Shown: one piece after another, positions 1 to 8,249 of the stretch
Position numbering within the stretch: the first letter of the stretch is position 1
How the letters are laid out: the number at the start of each line of letters is the position of its first letter
Source of the DNA: Weissella fangxianensis
GTDB taxonomy: Bacteria > Bacillota > Bacilli > Lactobacillales > Lactobacillaceae
Length of the DNA: 32,597 bases
NCBI RefSeq assembly: GCF_024718545.1
Contig: NZ_JAMXDB010000020.1
Span: 1-32,597, forward strand
Direction: 5' to 3'
Translations under genes and position numbers: made by a program
Notes under the pieces: generated by a model
Databases searched by the model: none
The model's input: only the letters and a program-made list of their open reading frames with translations
Told to the model about the DNA's origin: nothing

Positions 1-141
1 CAGTTTGGCCGGACGGCCTACGGCTATGGTAACCCACATAATTACTTTTTCAGAATTCGTCTACAACTATTTAATCGTCACCAAATTAAAGTAAACTTCA
101 TGAACTTATTAACACAAAAAACGACCATGAATCTGACATAA
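1..141 (+). CDS. ISL3-type transposase, C-terminal fragment
   Basis: Frame 1 is open from base 1 and stops at TAA 139-141, giving 46 residues. The segment GRTAYGYGNPHNYFFRIRL matches the remembered C-terminal signature of ISL3 DDE transposases (R-x-A-Y-G-Y-x-N-x-x-N-Y/F-x-x-R-I). The catalytic core lies upstream, outside the window. The stop falls inside the hairpin at 122-160, and the terminal repeat follows about 60 bases later, as expected for an intact 3' end. Whether the full transposase is intact cannot be judged. Confidence 0.7.
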   Translation, partial: QFGRTAYGYGNPHNYFFRIRLQLFNRHQIKVNFMNLLTQKTTMNLT

Positions 142-165
142 TCTGTCAGATTCACAGTCGCTTTT
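122..165 (+). terminator. Hairpin terminator of the ISL3 transposase
   Basis: Arms 122-138 and 144-160 pair over 17 positions with two mismatches around a five-base loop. CTTTT follows, and an A-run precedes the stem, so the hairpin could also act on the other strand. It overlaps the transposase stop codon. Confidence 0.6.
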
Positions 166-269
166 CACAAACCTAATTAATCGATTTTACTGTTTTTCAC
201 GCTATTTGACACAGAGCCCTTTTTGTTTAGCATGTATTTATTATAAGCTTGTAAGTTTTATAGCATAAA

Positions 270-312
270 CGCGTTCCAAAAGTCTGAAGCCTTTTGGAAC
301 GCGCTCTTTTTT
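270..312. terminator. Strong hairpin terminator downstream of the HD-domain gene
   Basis: A perfect 13-bp stem (270-282 with 291-303) has an eight-base loop. The + strand side is followed by TCTTTTTT (305-312). The HD-domain gene stops at 314 on the minus strand, so the hairpin lies directly after its stop codon. The T-run is better on the + strand, so it may also block transcription leaving the insertion sequence. Confidence 0.7.
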
Positions 313-313
313 A

Positions 314-793
314 TTAGTTTGTGTGAAATAAACGCTTCATTCTAGCAGAAGCTGGCGAGAAGAATTCAGCAATTGCCAAATAATCATCAACCAAGTCAAC
401 TAATAGACTTTCACGATAATGTGGTAACTCACTTGTAGCTCCCCACATATGCTTCAAAATAATATCTTTTTCCATTGGAGAAAGATTGGTTATTTTTTCG
501 GCATTACGCAAGGCAACTCGTGGATGAATAAACGCATGTGATCCTAGTTCAAACTTTGTTTCACGCCAATCATAGAAAAACAAATCATGTAAGATTCCTG
601 CACGCGCAACTGCGGTAGCATTTAAGCCAAAGCGTAAAGCTAAACGATAACTAACATAAGAAACCGTAATACAGTGTGTTAATCGATCTGAGTGGTGATG
701 TTGTGTATAATTTGCCATCTCCTGTACTTGTGGATGTGACAATAAATCTTTCACAATATCACTATATACTTTATCTTTTTGCCAATCTAACAT
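314..793 (-). CDS. HD-domain protein, putative phosphohydrolase
   Basis: This 159-residue cytoplasmic protein belongs to the HD superfamily of metal-dependent phosphohydrolases. The visible motif set is a His-rich start (QHHHSDRLTHC), a central ARAGILHDLFFYDW carrying the paired HD, then FIHPRVALRNA and DLVDDYLA, consistent with a metal-binding helical core. The substrate is unknown; relatives act on nucleotides or phosphoesters. ATG 793 is chosen because AGGGGGAAGAGCA lies just before it. A GTG at 811 would add six residues but has no ribosome site. The gene lies 42 bases behind the RNA methyltransferase gene on the same strand, so the two are probably cotranscribed. The HD call is firm, the function open. 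Confidence 0.8.
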   Translation of the reverse strand: MLDWQKDKVYSDIVKDLLSHPQVQEMANYTQHHHSDRLTHCITVSYVSYRLALRFGLNATAVARAGILHDLFFYDWRETKFELGSHAFIHPRVALRNAEKITNLSPMEKDIILKHMWGATSELPHYRESLLVDLVDDYLAIAEFFSPASARMKRLFHTN

Positions 794-835
794 TGCTCTT
801 CCCCCTCGCACAAACTTAGATTACTTTAAAAAACT

Positions 836-1606
836 TTAACGAGCCTTTAATGCAAACATCGCAACCCCTGCTGCAACTGCCACATTTAATGATTCTGCCT
901 GACCAGATATCGGAATATATAGATTCTGAGTGGTCATTTGGGCCAATTCCGGTTGCATACCTTGCCCTTCATTGCCCATAATCAAAGCAAATTGTGTTTG
1001 TGCCGGTATCGTAAAGACATCTGCAGCTTCCGGATCTAACTGGGTACCATAGACATTCATACCATTCTGTGTAAACGAAGCAGTCCAGTCGGTTAAGTCA
1101 CCAGTTGTCGTTGTTAAATGAAATTGTGATCCTTGCATAGCACGTAATGCTTTAGGTGAGTATGGATCAACCGACCCATGTCCAAAGACGACCCCGTCAA
1201 AGCCAGCCGCATCTGCTGTCCTAACCATCGTACCAACATTACCAGGGTCTTGAATCGCATCCAAGAATAACCAGGCACCATCATGAATAAACTGTGGTTC
1301 ACGCGTTGCATTAGGCAATGAAACCTCGGCAAAAATACCTTGGGGTGTCACCAAATCAGATAGCTTTTTCGCAATTTCTTCTGTAATTTCAAAAACGGGT
1401 ACACCTAGTGGTAATTCCTCCTGGTGTTCTGCTAGTTGTTCTGCCGTTCCCATAACTGCGTGTAATTTACCATCATGTGTAATTGCTTCTTGTACTAAAT
1501 GCCAACCATCAAGTAAATACGTATCACTTGCTAGGCGACCTTTTTTAGTCTGTAACTTCTGCCATGTTTTGACACGGCTGTTCTTTGTTGATTTAATAGT
1601 TTCCAT
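836..1606 (-). CDS. SpoU/TrmH-family RNA 2'-O-ribose methyltransferase
   Basis: This 256-residue protein of the SPOUT class probably methylates a ribose 2'-OH in rRNA or tRNA using S-adenosylmethionine. The N-terminal part (KSTKNSRVKTWQKLQTKKGR) resembles the substrate-binding domain of RlmB/TsnR-like proteins. The C-terminal part has the trefoil-knot motifs FLDAIQDPGNVGTMVRTADA (motif 1), ALIMGNEGQGM (motif 2) and YIPISGQAESLNVAVAAGVA (motif 3). It is related to B. subtilis YsgA. The start is uncertain: ATG 1606 is preferred over ATG 1615 because TATAAT (1614-1619, minus) sits only seven bases upstream of 1606 and no ribosome site is visible, which suggests a leaderless mRNA. The gene is divergent from femX. 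The exact target nucleotide cannot be inferred. Confidence 0.87.
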   Translation of the reverse strand: METIKSTKNSRVKTWQKLQTKKGRLASDTYLLDGWHLVQEAITHDGKLHAVMGTAEQLAEHQEELPLGVPVFEITEEIAKKLSDLVTPQGIFAEVSLPNATREPQFIHDGAWLFLDAIQDPGNVGTMVRTADAAGFDGVVFGHGSVDPYSPKALRAMQGSQFHLTTTTGDLTDWTASFTQNGMNVYGTQLDPEAADVFTIPAQTQFALIMGNEGQGMQPELAQMTTQNLYIPISGQAESLNVAVAAGVAMFALKAR

Positions 1607-1613
1607 ATATATC

Positions 1614-1619
1614 ATTATA
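1614..1619 (-). promoter_or_regulatory. -10 box of a possible leaderless promoter for the RNA methyltransferase
   Basis: On the minus strand the sequence is TATAAT, seven bases, then the ATG at 1606. The usual transcription start would fall on or next to that ATG. No good -35 box is visible 17 bases upstream (AGGCAA). Confidence 0.4.
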
Positions 1620-1643
1620 CGCTAAAAACTATTTTATTGCCTA

Positions 1644-1652
1644 TGTTATAAT
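1644..1652 (+). promoter_or_regulatory. Extended -10 promoter of femX
   Basis: TGTTATAAT is a perfect extended -10 element (TG-N-TATAAT). It lies about 48 bases upstream of the femX ATG, whose ribosome site is AGAAGG at about 1689-1694. No convincing -35 box is seen, which extended -10 promoters do not require. Confidence 0.5.
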
Positions 1653-1699
1653 TCATAGAGAGATTTAAATTAGCTATTTACTGAAGAAAGAAGGATAAC

Positions 1700-2716
1700 A
1701 TGCCCGTTTTAGATTTAAATGACACGGCAGCTGTCAAAAAATATGAAGAGTTTGTGCAACATTCACCTTATGGTCAAGTCGGACAAGATTTAGGTTGGGC
1801 AAAAATTAAAAATAATTGGGAACCCCGCTATGCTTATGTGACGGATGAATCTGGCAATATCATCGCCGCAATCTCAATGTTATTGACCCAAACAAAATTA
1901 GGCAAAAAATTTGCTTATGCTTCAAAAGGTCCTGTGATGGATATTACTGACTTTGATTTATTAGAAAAGTTAATGGTTGAAGCAAAAAAGGCCATCGCTG
2001 ATGATGATGCCTATGTGATTCGAATGGATCCAGAGGTTGTCTATTCAGATGAACTAAACGAACAACTACAAGCTCGCGGATTTGAAACTCGTAATCGTAA
2101 TGTTGCTAATGAAGGGATGCACGCAACAATTCAACCACGACTAAACATGGTCTTGGACTTAAAGGCAAAGCCAGATGCCAAAGAAACTTTTGATTTGTAT
2201 CCCTCAAAAACAAAATCAAAGTTAAAGCGACCAATGCGTGATGGCGTAACCGTTCGTTATGGTAGTGATGCCGCTGCAATGGATGCTTTTTATGAAACTT
2301 ACGTCAACATGGCCAACCGTCATGGCATTACATATCGTCCAAAAGATTACTTTGAACGAATGCGTGATGCTTTTGGCGATAGCGATATCATGCGTGTTTA
2401 TATCGCTGAACGTGAAGGTGAATTATTGTCAACTGGTATCGGCTTTAAATACGGCCGTAAAATCTGGTATATGTATGCAGGATCAAATGATGGTCCTACT
2501 TACTACGCCCCTTACGCTGTACAAACTGCCATGATTCAATGGGCGCTTGATGAGGGTGTTGAATTATATGACATGGGTGGTATTGAATCACAATCAACAG
2601 ATGATGGACTTTATGTCTTTAAGCACACCTTTATTAAAGCTGATCCACTAGAATACATTGGTGAAATCGACTTAGTGCTTGATGAAGATGCTTATACTGA
2701 ATTAGTACGTAAATAA
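1700..2716 (+). CDS. femX: FemX-type UDP-MurNAc-pentapeptide lysine aminoacyltransferase
   Basis: This 338-residue FemABX-family enzyme transfers an amino acid (L-Ala or L-Ser in known relatives) from aminoacyl-tRNA to the lysine side chain of the UDP-MurNAc-pentapeptide precursor, starting the peptidoglycan cross-bridge in the cytoplasm. The sequence follows the remembered Weissella viridescens FemX over its full length. Examples are the N-terminal SPYGQVGQDLGWAKIKNNWE, the middle LDLYPSKTKSK-type stretch (here FDLYPSKTKSKLKRP), and the C-terminal KYGRKIWYMYAGS, YYAPYAVQ and ELYDMGGIESQSTDDGLY. These form the two GNAT-like domains. Length matches the family. It is a single-gene unit, with its own promoter and a strong terminator at 2751-2795. 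It is the best taxonomic marker in the window. The amino acid transferred cannot be told from sequence. Confidence 0.93.
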   Translation: MPVLDLNDTAAVKKYEEFVQHSPYGQVGQDLGWAKIKNNWEPRYAYVTDESGNIIAAISMLLTQTKLGKKFAYASKGPVMDITDFDLLEKLMVEAKKAIADDDAYVIRMDPEVVYSDELNEQLQARGFETRNRNVANEGMHATIQPRLNMVLDLKAKPDAKETFDLYPSKTKSKLKRPMRDGVTVRYGSDAAAMDAFYETYVNMANRHGITYRPKDYFERMRDAFGDSDIMRVYIAEREGELLSTGIGFKYGRKIWYMYAGSNDGPTYYAPYAVQTAMIQWALDEGVELYDMGGIESQSTDDGLYVFKHTFIKADPLEYIGEIDLVLDEDAYTELVRK

Positions 2717-2719
2717 GAG

Positions 2720-2795
2720 TGCGACAAAAGTCGTTTTGAAACATGTTTAAACATAAATAGACCGGGACAAAAGTCCCGGTCTATTTATGTTTTAT
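2720..2795. terminator. Double hairpin terminator between femX and prfB
   Basis: A small hairpin (GCGAC-AAAA-GTCG followed by TTTT, 2720-2736) precedes a perfect 18-bp stem (2751-2768 with 2773-2790) with loop AAAA and TTTATT. The two genes converge here, so the large stem probably serves both strands. Its core GGGAC-AAAA-GTCCC recurs in other hairpins of this window. Confidence 0.85.
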
Positions 2796-2799
2796 TATA

Positions 2800-3915
2800 T
2801 TATTCTGGATTTTGTTCTGCTAAACGCCAACGTAAATAAGCATTAATAAATGGGTCTAAATCCCCATCCATGACTGCTTGCGGATTTCCCGACTCAAAAC
2901 CATCACGATGGTCTTTAACCATCCGATATGGCTGAAAAACATACGAACGAATCTGTGATCCCCAACCATTTTCTAAATGGTCACCAGCAATCGCTGCACG
3001 TTCTTGTTCTTTTTTATCCATTTCTAACTGATATAGTTTTGCTCGTAACATGGCGTACGCTGTATCTTTGTTTTGGAATTGCGAACGCTGTTGTTGTGAA
3101 GCAACCACGATTCCCGTTGGAATATGGGTCAAACGAACAGCAGAAGATGTCTTGTTAATGTGCTGACCACCTGCACCTGATGCTCGATAAACATCCATCT
3201 TTACGTCCGCTGGATTGATATCAACTTCGACTGAATCATCTAATTCTGGCATCACATCGATTGAAACGAACGATGTGTGACGACGACCAGCCGAATCAAA
3301 TGGTGAAATACGTACAAAGCGGTGAACACCACGTTCGGAACGAAGATATCCATAGGCGTTATGACCGGTAATCATTAAGGTTACCGAATCGACACCAGCG
3401 ACATCCCCCGGATGATAGTCCATAATATCAACTTTAAAACCATGCTGCTCAGCCCAACGTGTATACATACGTTGTAGATTAGCTCCCCAATCCGCCGACT
3501 CCGTACCACCTGAACCAGGATGAATTTCCAAAATCGCATTATTTTTATCATAAGGTTCATTGAGTAATTGCGTTAAACGATAGGCAGACAAATCGTCACT
3601 TAGCTTTTCCAAATCAGCCGCCATTTCTGTTGCCATATCCTCATCATAGCTTTCACTTAATAAGTCTATTGCTGCCTCGACATCTTCAGCGCTGTTTGCT
3701 AGCTTTAAATAATTGTCGCGACGTCCTTTTAAGACGTTATTCTCGTCAATAACTTTTTGTGCAGCGACATTATCTTGCCAAAAGTCAGGTTCAACCATTT
3801 TCGCTTCATTAGCCGCAATTTCATCATTCAATGCCTCTAAGTCTAACGAGGCGCCAAACTTATCTATCTCTGCTGACATGTCAGCTAATCTGCGACGTGC
3901 TTCAGATATTTCCAT
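2800..3915 (-). CDS. prfB: Peptide chain release factor 2
   Basis: RF2 recognises UGA and UAA in the ribosomal A site and triggers peptide release. The protein has 371 residues. It carries the SPF stop-recognition tripeptide at residues 204-206 and the catalytic GGQ at 249-251 (SGAGGQHINKTSSAVR), where they lie in E. coli RF2. ATG 3915 has an ideal GGGAGG ribosome site. Most bacterial prfB genes need a +1 programmed frameshift at an in-frame UGA near codon 25. Here the equivalent stretch (residues 21-28, GASLDLEA) reads through without a stop, so the frameshift is absent. The gene lies downstream of secA, the usual Firmicutes order, with a 181-base gap holding a possible terminator. Confidence 0.95.
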   Translation of the reverse strand: MEISEARRRLADMSAEIDKFGASLDLEALNDEIAANEAKMVEPDFWQDNVAAQKVIDENNVLKGRRDNYLKLANSAEDVEAAIDLLSESYDEDMATEMAADLEKLSDDLSAYRLTQLLNEPYDKNNAILEIHPGSGGTESADWGANLQRMYTRWAEQHGFKVDIMDYHPGDVAGVDSVTLMITGHNAYGYLRSERGVHRFVRISPFDSAGRRHTSFVSIDVMPELDDSVEVDINPADVKMDVYRASGAGGQHINKTSSAVRLTHIPTGIVVASQQQRSQFQNKDTAYAMLRAKLYQLEMDKKEQERAAIAGDHLENGWGSQIRSYVFQPYRMVKDHRDGFESGNPQAVMDGDLDPFINAYLRWRLAEQNPE

Positions 3916-3973
3916 TATTTCCTCCCTGCAAGAATTCACAAATGAATGTCAGGCCTATCTGCGCGCAGAATTT

Positions 3974-4099
3974 AATGTCTGCTTACACATCAAAAGCCCG
4001 CAACCCAACAATTACTACCGTCAGATTCCGGGCTCACCCAACCAAGACATCATTCATCAATCTTGATTGTAAGATTTTGTTTCAATAAATGTCTGCTTA
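3974..4099. repeat. 12-bp direct repeat flanking the secA-prfB spacer
   Basis: AATGTCTGCTTA occurs at 3974-3985 and 4088-4099, 114 bases apart. The second copy includes the secA stop codon. On the minus strand the match extends backwards as ATGTG with a three-base gap, suggesting duplication of the secA 3' end. Confidence 0.6.
3995..4034 (-). terminator. Possible terminator between secA and prfB
   Basis: On the minus strand GAGCCCG and CGGGCTTTTG can pair around a loop of about 28 bases (3995-4000 with 4029-4034), followed by four Ts. The long loop makes it weak; it may only attenuate readthrough into prfB. It lies between the two 12-bp direct repeats at 3974 and 4088. Confidence 0.35.
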
Positions 4100-6463
4100 A
4101 CGCACATTTTGACGGATTTCTGACTTCATAAATAGTCGCGTAACATCATATTCAACGCCCGCAATCATCTCATCGAACATACGGAACCCTTCGTTTTGGT
4201 ACTCGATCAATGGGTTCAACTGTCCATAGCCACGTAGCTGAATAGAGTCACGTAATTGATTCATTGCTTCCATATGATCCGTCCATTGCGAATCAACCAC
4301 ACGTAAAATAACGACACGGGTAAATTGCAATAACCGTTCCTCATCATCCCCAAGGGCGTGACGCTTTTCGTCATACATTTCCTTGGCACGACGATAGATT
4401 TCATTCTCAATTTCTTGGGCTGACTTACCTTGTAAATCAGCAACTGTGATTGAATCAACAGGAACGATCGTTGACTGAGCAAATTCAACAATTGAATCAA
4501 GATGCCAGTCCTTTGGCTTACCGTTTGTTTGGTTCTTAACTACCCGATGTATCGTACGCTCAACCATTGGTAATAGGACATCACGTAATGATTTTTCTTC
4601 GTCGATAACCTGGTTTCGGTTTGAATAAAAGGCGTTACGTTGTTGTGACATCACATCATCGTACTGCAACACATGCTTACGAGAGTCATAGTTATTTCCC
4701 TCAACACGCTTTTGAGCAGATTCAACAGAACGAGTAATCAGCCTGTTACGAATAACTGCGTCCTCATCACCCATATTCATGCTTTCCATCAAATTCTTAA
4801 TACGCTCACCACCGAAACGAATCATCAAATCATCTTCTAGTGACAAGAAGAATTGTGAGTATCCCTTGTCACCTTGACGTCCAGAACGACCACGCAATTG
4901 GTTATCAATTCGACGAGATTCATGTCGTTCAGTACCAATAACGGCTAGTCCACCTATATCAGCAACACCCGGGCCTAATTTAATATCGGTACCACGACCA
5001 GCCATGTTGGTGGCAATTGTCACGGCGCCACGTTGACCAGCATTTGCAATAATTTCAGCTTCACGCGCATGGTTCTTGGCGTTCAACACATTATGTGGAA
5101 TGCCTGCTTTATCCAATAATTGCGATAACAATTCTGATGTTTCAACAGCCACCGTACCAATCAAAATTGGTTGACCTTTGTCATGTAGTTTAATTACCAA
5201 ATCTAGTACCGCATTAAACTTTGAACGCAAGTTAGGGTACAACAAATCTGGTTCATCAACACGTTGAATTGGCTTGTTAGTTGGAATCGTTGTGATTTCC
5301 ATATTGTAAATCTCACGGAATTCGTCCGCCTCAGTCTTAGCTGTACCAGTCATACCTGATAACTTACTGTATTGACGGAACAAGTTTTGATAAGTAATTG
5401 ACGCCATGGCACGGTTATCTTCTTGAATTTGTACCTGTTCTTTAGCTTCCAAAGCTTGGTGCAAACCATCAGAGAAACGACGACCTTCTTGAATACGACC
5501 AGAAAACGCATCAACTAAAACAACTTCACCATCACGGACAACATAATCCTTGTTATTAAACATGGTGTAATTAGCACGCAAAGCTTGATCAATATGATGG
5601 GTCAAGGCCACATTTCCTTTGCCATAAAGGTTTTCTAGATTGAAATATTTTTCACCTTTGGCAATTCCTGTATCATTCAACAAAACTGACTTTGATTCGT
5701 GATCAACTTTAAAATCTTCGTCTTCAGTTAATGACTTTGCAAAACGGTCGGCACGAATATACAGCTGCGTACTCGTTTGGGCTGGTGCCCCAGAAATAAT
5801 CAATGGTGTACGCGCCTCATCAATCAAAATTGAATCAGTCTCATCGACTAAGGCAAAATTCAAGCCACGCTGAACACGATCTTCCTTGCGTGCAACCATG
5901 TTGTCACGTAGATAATCGAACCCAATCTCTGAGTTTGTTGTATACGTGATATCGCAAAGATAAGCTGCTCGTTTTTCATCTGGTGATAACTCCGTTAAGT
6001 TAATACCAACAGTAAGTCCGAGCCACTTGTATAGTTGCCCCATTTCTTCACCATCTCGTTGTGTTAGGTATTCGTTAACCGTCACAACATGAACACCCTT
6101 TTCAGGTAAGGCGTTCAAATAAACAGCCATGGTCGCAGTCAGTGTCTTTCCTTCACCAGTCTTCATTTCGGCGATATTACCACCATGTAGGACTGCAGAA
6201 CCCATAATCTGGACACGGAATGGGTATAATCCCAAAACACGTTTTGCACCTTCACGTACAACCGCAAAGGCTTCTGGTAAAATATCGTCCAACGTTTGAC
6301 CCTGCTTTAATAGGTCACGAAAATATGGTGTTTTTGCTTGTAATTCTTCATCAGATAAGGCTGCCATTTCGTCAGCATGGGCTTCCACTTTATCAGCCAA
6401 GCGACCCAAGCGACGTAATTTTCCTTTATCACTTTCAATAATTGTACGTAATGGATTAGCCAT
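4097..6463 (-). CDS. secA: Protein translocase subunit SecA
   Basis: SecA is the cytoplasmic ATPase that pushes preproteins through SecYEG. The 788 residues contain the Walker A region [20 protein letters not shown] near residue 100, the Walker B and DEAD-like region [20 protein letters not shown], the preprotein cross-linking domain, and the NBD2 motifs [14 protein letters not shown] and [14 protein letters not shown]. The protein ends shortly after the helical scaffold ([18 protein letters not shown]), so the C-terminal zinc-binding tail found in B. subtilis and E. coli SecA is absent; short SecA forms are usual in many lactobacilli. ATG 6463 follows GAGAGGG at a suitable distance; an ATG at 6481 lacks a ribosome site. 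It forms a probable unit with prfB downstream. Confidence 0.97.
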   Translation of the reverse strand: MANPLRTIIESDKGKLRRLGRLADKVEAHADEMAALSDEELQAKTPYFRDLLKQGQTLDDILPEAFAVVREGAKRVLGLYPFRVQIMGSAVLHGGNIAEMKTGEGKTLTATMAVYLNALPEKGVHVVTVNEYLTQRDGEEMGQLYKWLGLTVGINLTELSPDEKRAAYLCDITYTTNSEIGFDYLRDNMVARKEDRVQRGLNFALVDETDSILIDEARTPLIISGAPAQTSTQLYIRADRFAKSLTEDEDFKVDHESKSVLLNDTGIAKGEKYFNLENLYGKGNVALTHHIDQALRANYTMFNNKDYVVRDGEVVLVDAFSGRIQEGRRFSDGLHQALEAKEQVQIQEDNRAMASITYQNLFRQYSKLSGMTGTAKTEADEFREIYNMEITTIPTNKPIQRVDEPDLLYPNLRSKFNAVLDLVIKLHDKGQPILIGTVAVETSELLSQLLDKAGIPHNVLNAKNHAREAEIIANAGQRGAVTIATNMAGRGTDIKLGPGVADIGGLAVIGTERHESRRIDNQLRGRSGRQGDKGYSQFFLSLEDDLMIRFGGERIKNLMESMNMGDEDAVIRNRLITRSVESAQKRVEGNNYDSRKHVLQYDDVMSQQRNAFYSNRNQVIDEEKSLRDVLLPMVERTIHRVVKNQTNGKPKDWHLDSIVEFAQSTIVPVDSITVADLQGKSAQEIENEIYRRAKEMYDEKRHALGDDEERLLQFTRVVILRVVDSQWTDHMEAMNQLRDSIQLRGYGQLNPLIEYQNEGFRMFDEMIAGVEYDVTRLFMKSEIRQNVR

Positions 6464-6579
6464 TTTTATCTTCCCTCTCATCGGTCATTATTAGCTATTT
6501 ATCTCTAATTATACTAAGTAACATTCTAACATACTGACGAACATAGTTACATGACTTTTAAGCAAAAAGAGAATGAGCC

Positions 6580-6629
6580 AAAAGGGGCTGGAACAATCAT
6601 TTTGTCCCAACCCCTTTTCAAAAATTTTT
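6580..6629. terminator. gltX terminator, GGGACA-type hairpin
   Basis: Arms 6580-6595 (AAAAGGGGCTGGAACA) and 6603-6618 pair with two imperfect positions around a seven-base loop. The + strand is followed by an A-run then TTTTT, the minus strand by CTCTTTTT further on. The hairpin directly follows gltX (minus strand, stop at 6631). Confidence 0.7.
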
Positions 6630-6630
6630 A

Positions 6631-8127
6631 TTATAAGAACTCACGAATATTTGCTAAGGTTTGTTCACGACCTAACAACTCAAGCAATTCTCCTAGATTT
6701 GGACCCTGCTCTTCACGAGTTGTCGCAATACGCAATGGATTCCATAGCGCGCGACCCTTAACGTCCATTCCATGTTGAATTTCACGAACTGCATGTAAGA
6801 TAGCAGTTGCTGTAAAGACTGGCATCTTTTCAATCTTATCAATGAACAGCTTCAACATATCATTAACATTATCTGCCTTCATCCATTCCTTTGCTGAATC
6901 AGGAATATCAGCAGCTGCTGGCATCTCAAAGAATACCGGTTTGATCAATGGCACGATTTGAGCAGTATAAGAAACACCATCCATATAGATGTTCATAACT
7001 GAACGTAACCATTGTAGTCTCTCAGCCGTCAATTCTGCTGGATCAACAAGCTTTGAGTAAACCAATTGTTCAATTAGCTTATCAAATACCATGTTTTGAT
7101 CGGCAGTCTTAATCCATTGATTGTTGACCCACTCTAACTTTTTGTTATCAAACTTAGCTGGTGACTTTGATAGACGGTTTTCATCGAAAATCTTAACCAA
7201 TTGTTTTCTGTTAAAGATTTCCTTTTCACCAACTGGTGACCAACCAAGTAGAACGATAAAGTTCAACAAAGCTTCTGGTAGATAACCTAATGCGCGATAT
7301 TGTTCGATAAATTGCAAAACAGTTTCATCACGCTTTGACAACTTCTTACCAGTATCTGCATTGATGATCAAAGTCATGTGACCAAAGATTGGTGCTTCCC
7401 AATCAAAGGCATCATAAATCATCAATTGCTTAGGTGTGTTTGACACATGATCATCCCCACGTAATACGTGAGAAATTTCCATCATGTGGTCATCAACAAC
7501 AACGGCAAAGTTGTATGTTGGCATCCCATCAGCTTTTTGAATGACCCAGTCTCCACCAACCGTCGATGAATTAATTGAAATAGGTCCCTTAACAATGTCA
7601 TCCCAAGCGTAATCTTTATCCTCAGGAACACGGAAACGAACGACATATGGTAGTCCCTTAGCTTCGGCATCAGTTTGGAAAGCAGCAACTTCTTCATCAG
7701 TCATGCCTTCGTACTCATATACATAGTGTGGTGCTTCTTTGGCAGCAACCTGTGCTTCACGTTCAGCAGCTAATTCTTCTGAGGTTTTAAATGAGCGGTA
7801 TGCTAAACCACGATCCACCAAATCTTGAATAAGTGGCTTGTAGATTGATAGACGCTCAGATTGACGATAAGGGCCATACTTTCCTGGATTAGCTGGAGAC
7901 TCATCCCAGTCCAAACCAAGCCAAGTCAAATTATCCAACTGTGACTTTTCACCATCTGCAATATTACGAGTCTGATCTGTATCCTCAATACGGATAATAA
8001 ATTCACCATTGTGGTGACGGGCAAATAGCCAGTTAAATAATGCAGTACGGGCATTTCCAATATGTAAATGTCCAGTTGGTGACGGTGCGTAACGCACTCG
8101 AATTTTTTTCTCGGTAGTCTCAGCCAT
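6631..8127 (-). CDS. gltX: Glutamyl-tRNA synthetase
   Basis: This class I aminoacyl-tRNA synthetase of 498 residues charges tRNA-Glu, and in organisms without GlnRS also tRNA-Gln, which is then amidated. The HIGH motif appears as [20 protein letters not shown] near the N-terminus and the KMSKS motif as KLSKRDETV mid-protein. The Rossmann core is followed by the helical anticodon-binding domain that ends [17 protein letters not shown] 8127 follows AGGAG at 11 bases. A GTG at 8139 is rejected because the same ribosome site would abut it. Its neighbour upstream is the YacL-like gene, part of the conserved radA-yacL-gltX order of Firmicutes, but the ispD and ispF genes often found between them are missing here. 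Confidence 0.96.
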   Translation of the reverse strand: MAETTEKKIRVRYAPSPTGHLHIGNARTALFNWLFARHHNGEFIIRIEDTDQTRNIADGEKSQLDNLTWLGLDWDESPANPGKYGPYRQSERLSIYKPLIQDLVDRGLAYRSFKTSEELAAEREAQVAAKEAPHYVYEYEGMTDEEVAAFQTDAEAKGLPYVVRFRVPEDKDYAWDDIVKGPISINSSTVGGDWVIQKADGMPTYNFAVVVDDHMMEISHVLRGDDHVSNTPKQLMIYDAFDWEAPIFGHMTLIINADTGKKLSKRDETVLQFIEQYRALGYLPEALLNFIVLLGWSPVGEKEIFNRKQLVKIFDENRLSKSPAKFDNKKLEWVNNQWIKTADQNMVFDKLIEQLVYSKLVDPAELTAERLQWLRSVMNIYMDGVSYTAQIVPLIKPVFFEMPAAADIPDSAKEWMKADNVNDMLKLFIDKIEKMPVFTATAILHAVREIQHGMDVKGRALWNPLRIATTREEQGPNLGELLELLGREQTLANIREFL

Positions 8128-8249
8128 GCTAATCGACACTCCTCTTTATCTTGTATTTCTAAATATATACCGACTACTAATATACCGCGCTTTCCCGCAC
8201 GTTTCAACGTGTTCTACACAATAAATGACTAATTTTTGAAAATTACCTG

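Larger units (their letters stand above)
1..218 (+). mobile_element. Right end of an ISL3-family insertion sequence
   Basis: The left edge of the window is the 3' end of an insertion sequence. It holds the transposase tail (1-141), a hairpin (122-160) and a terminal repeat. Read on the minus strand from 218, the sequence starts GGCTCTGTGTCAAATAG, the style of terminal repeat known for ISL3 elements such as IS1165. The outer edge is therefore placed at 218. ISL3 elements usually make 8-bp target duplications, so CTTTTTGT at 219-226 is the predicted right copy. The left end lies outside the window, so completeness and the duplication cannot be checked. Confidence 0.72.

Noticed and set aside
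3916-4096. T-box or other riboswitch in the secA-prfB spacer
   Set aside because: No T-box sequence, specifier loop or metabolite-binding core was found; only a weak hairpin and the direct repeat.
8199-8212. Small palindrome CACGTTTCAACGTG-type between gltX and the YacL-like gene
   Set aside because: Five-base arms without a T-run and no promoter nearby; too short to interpret.
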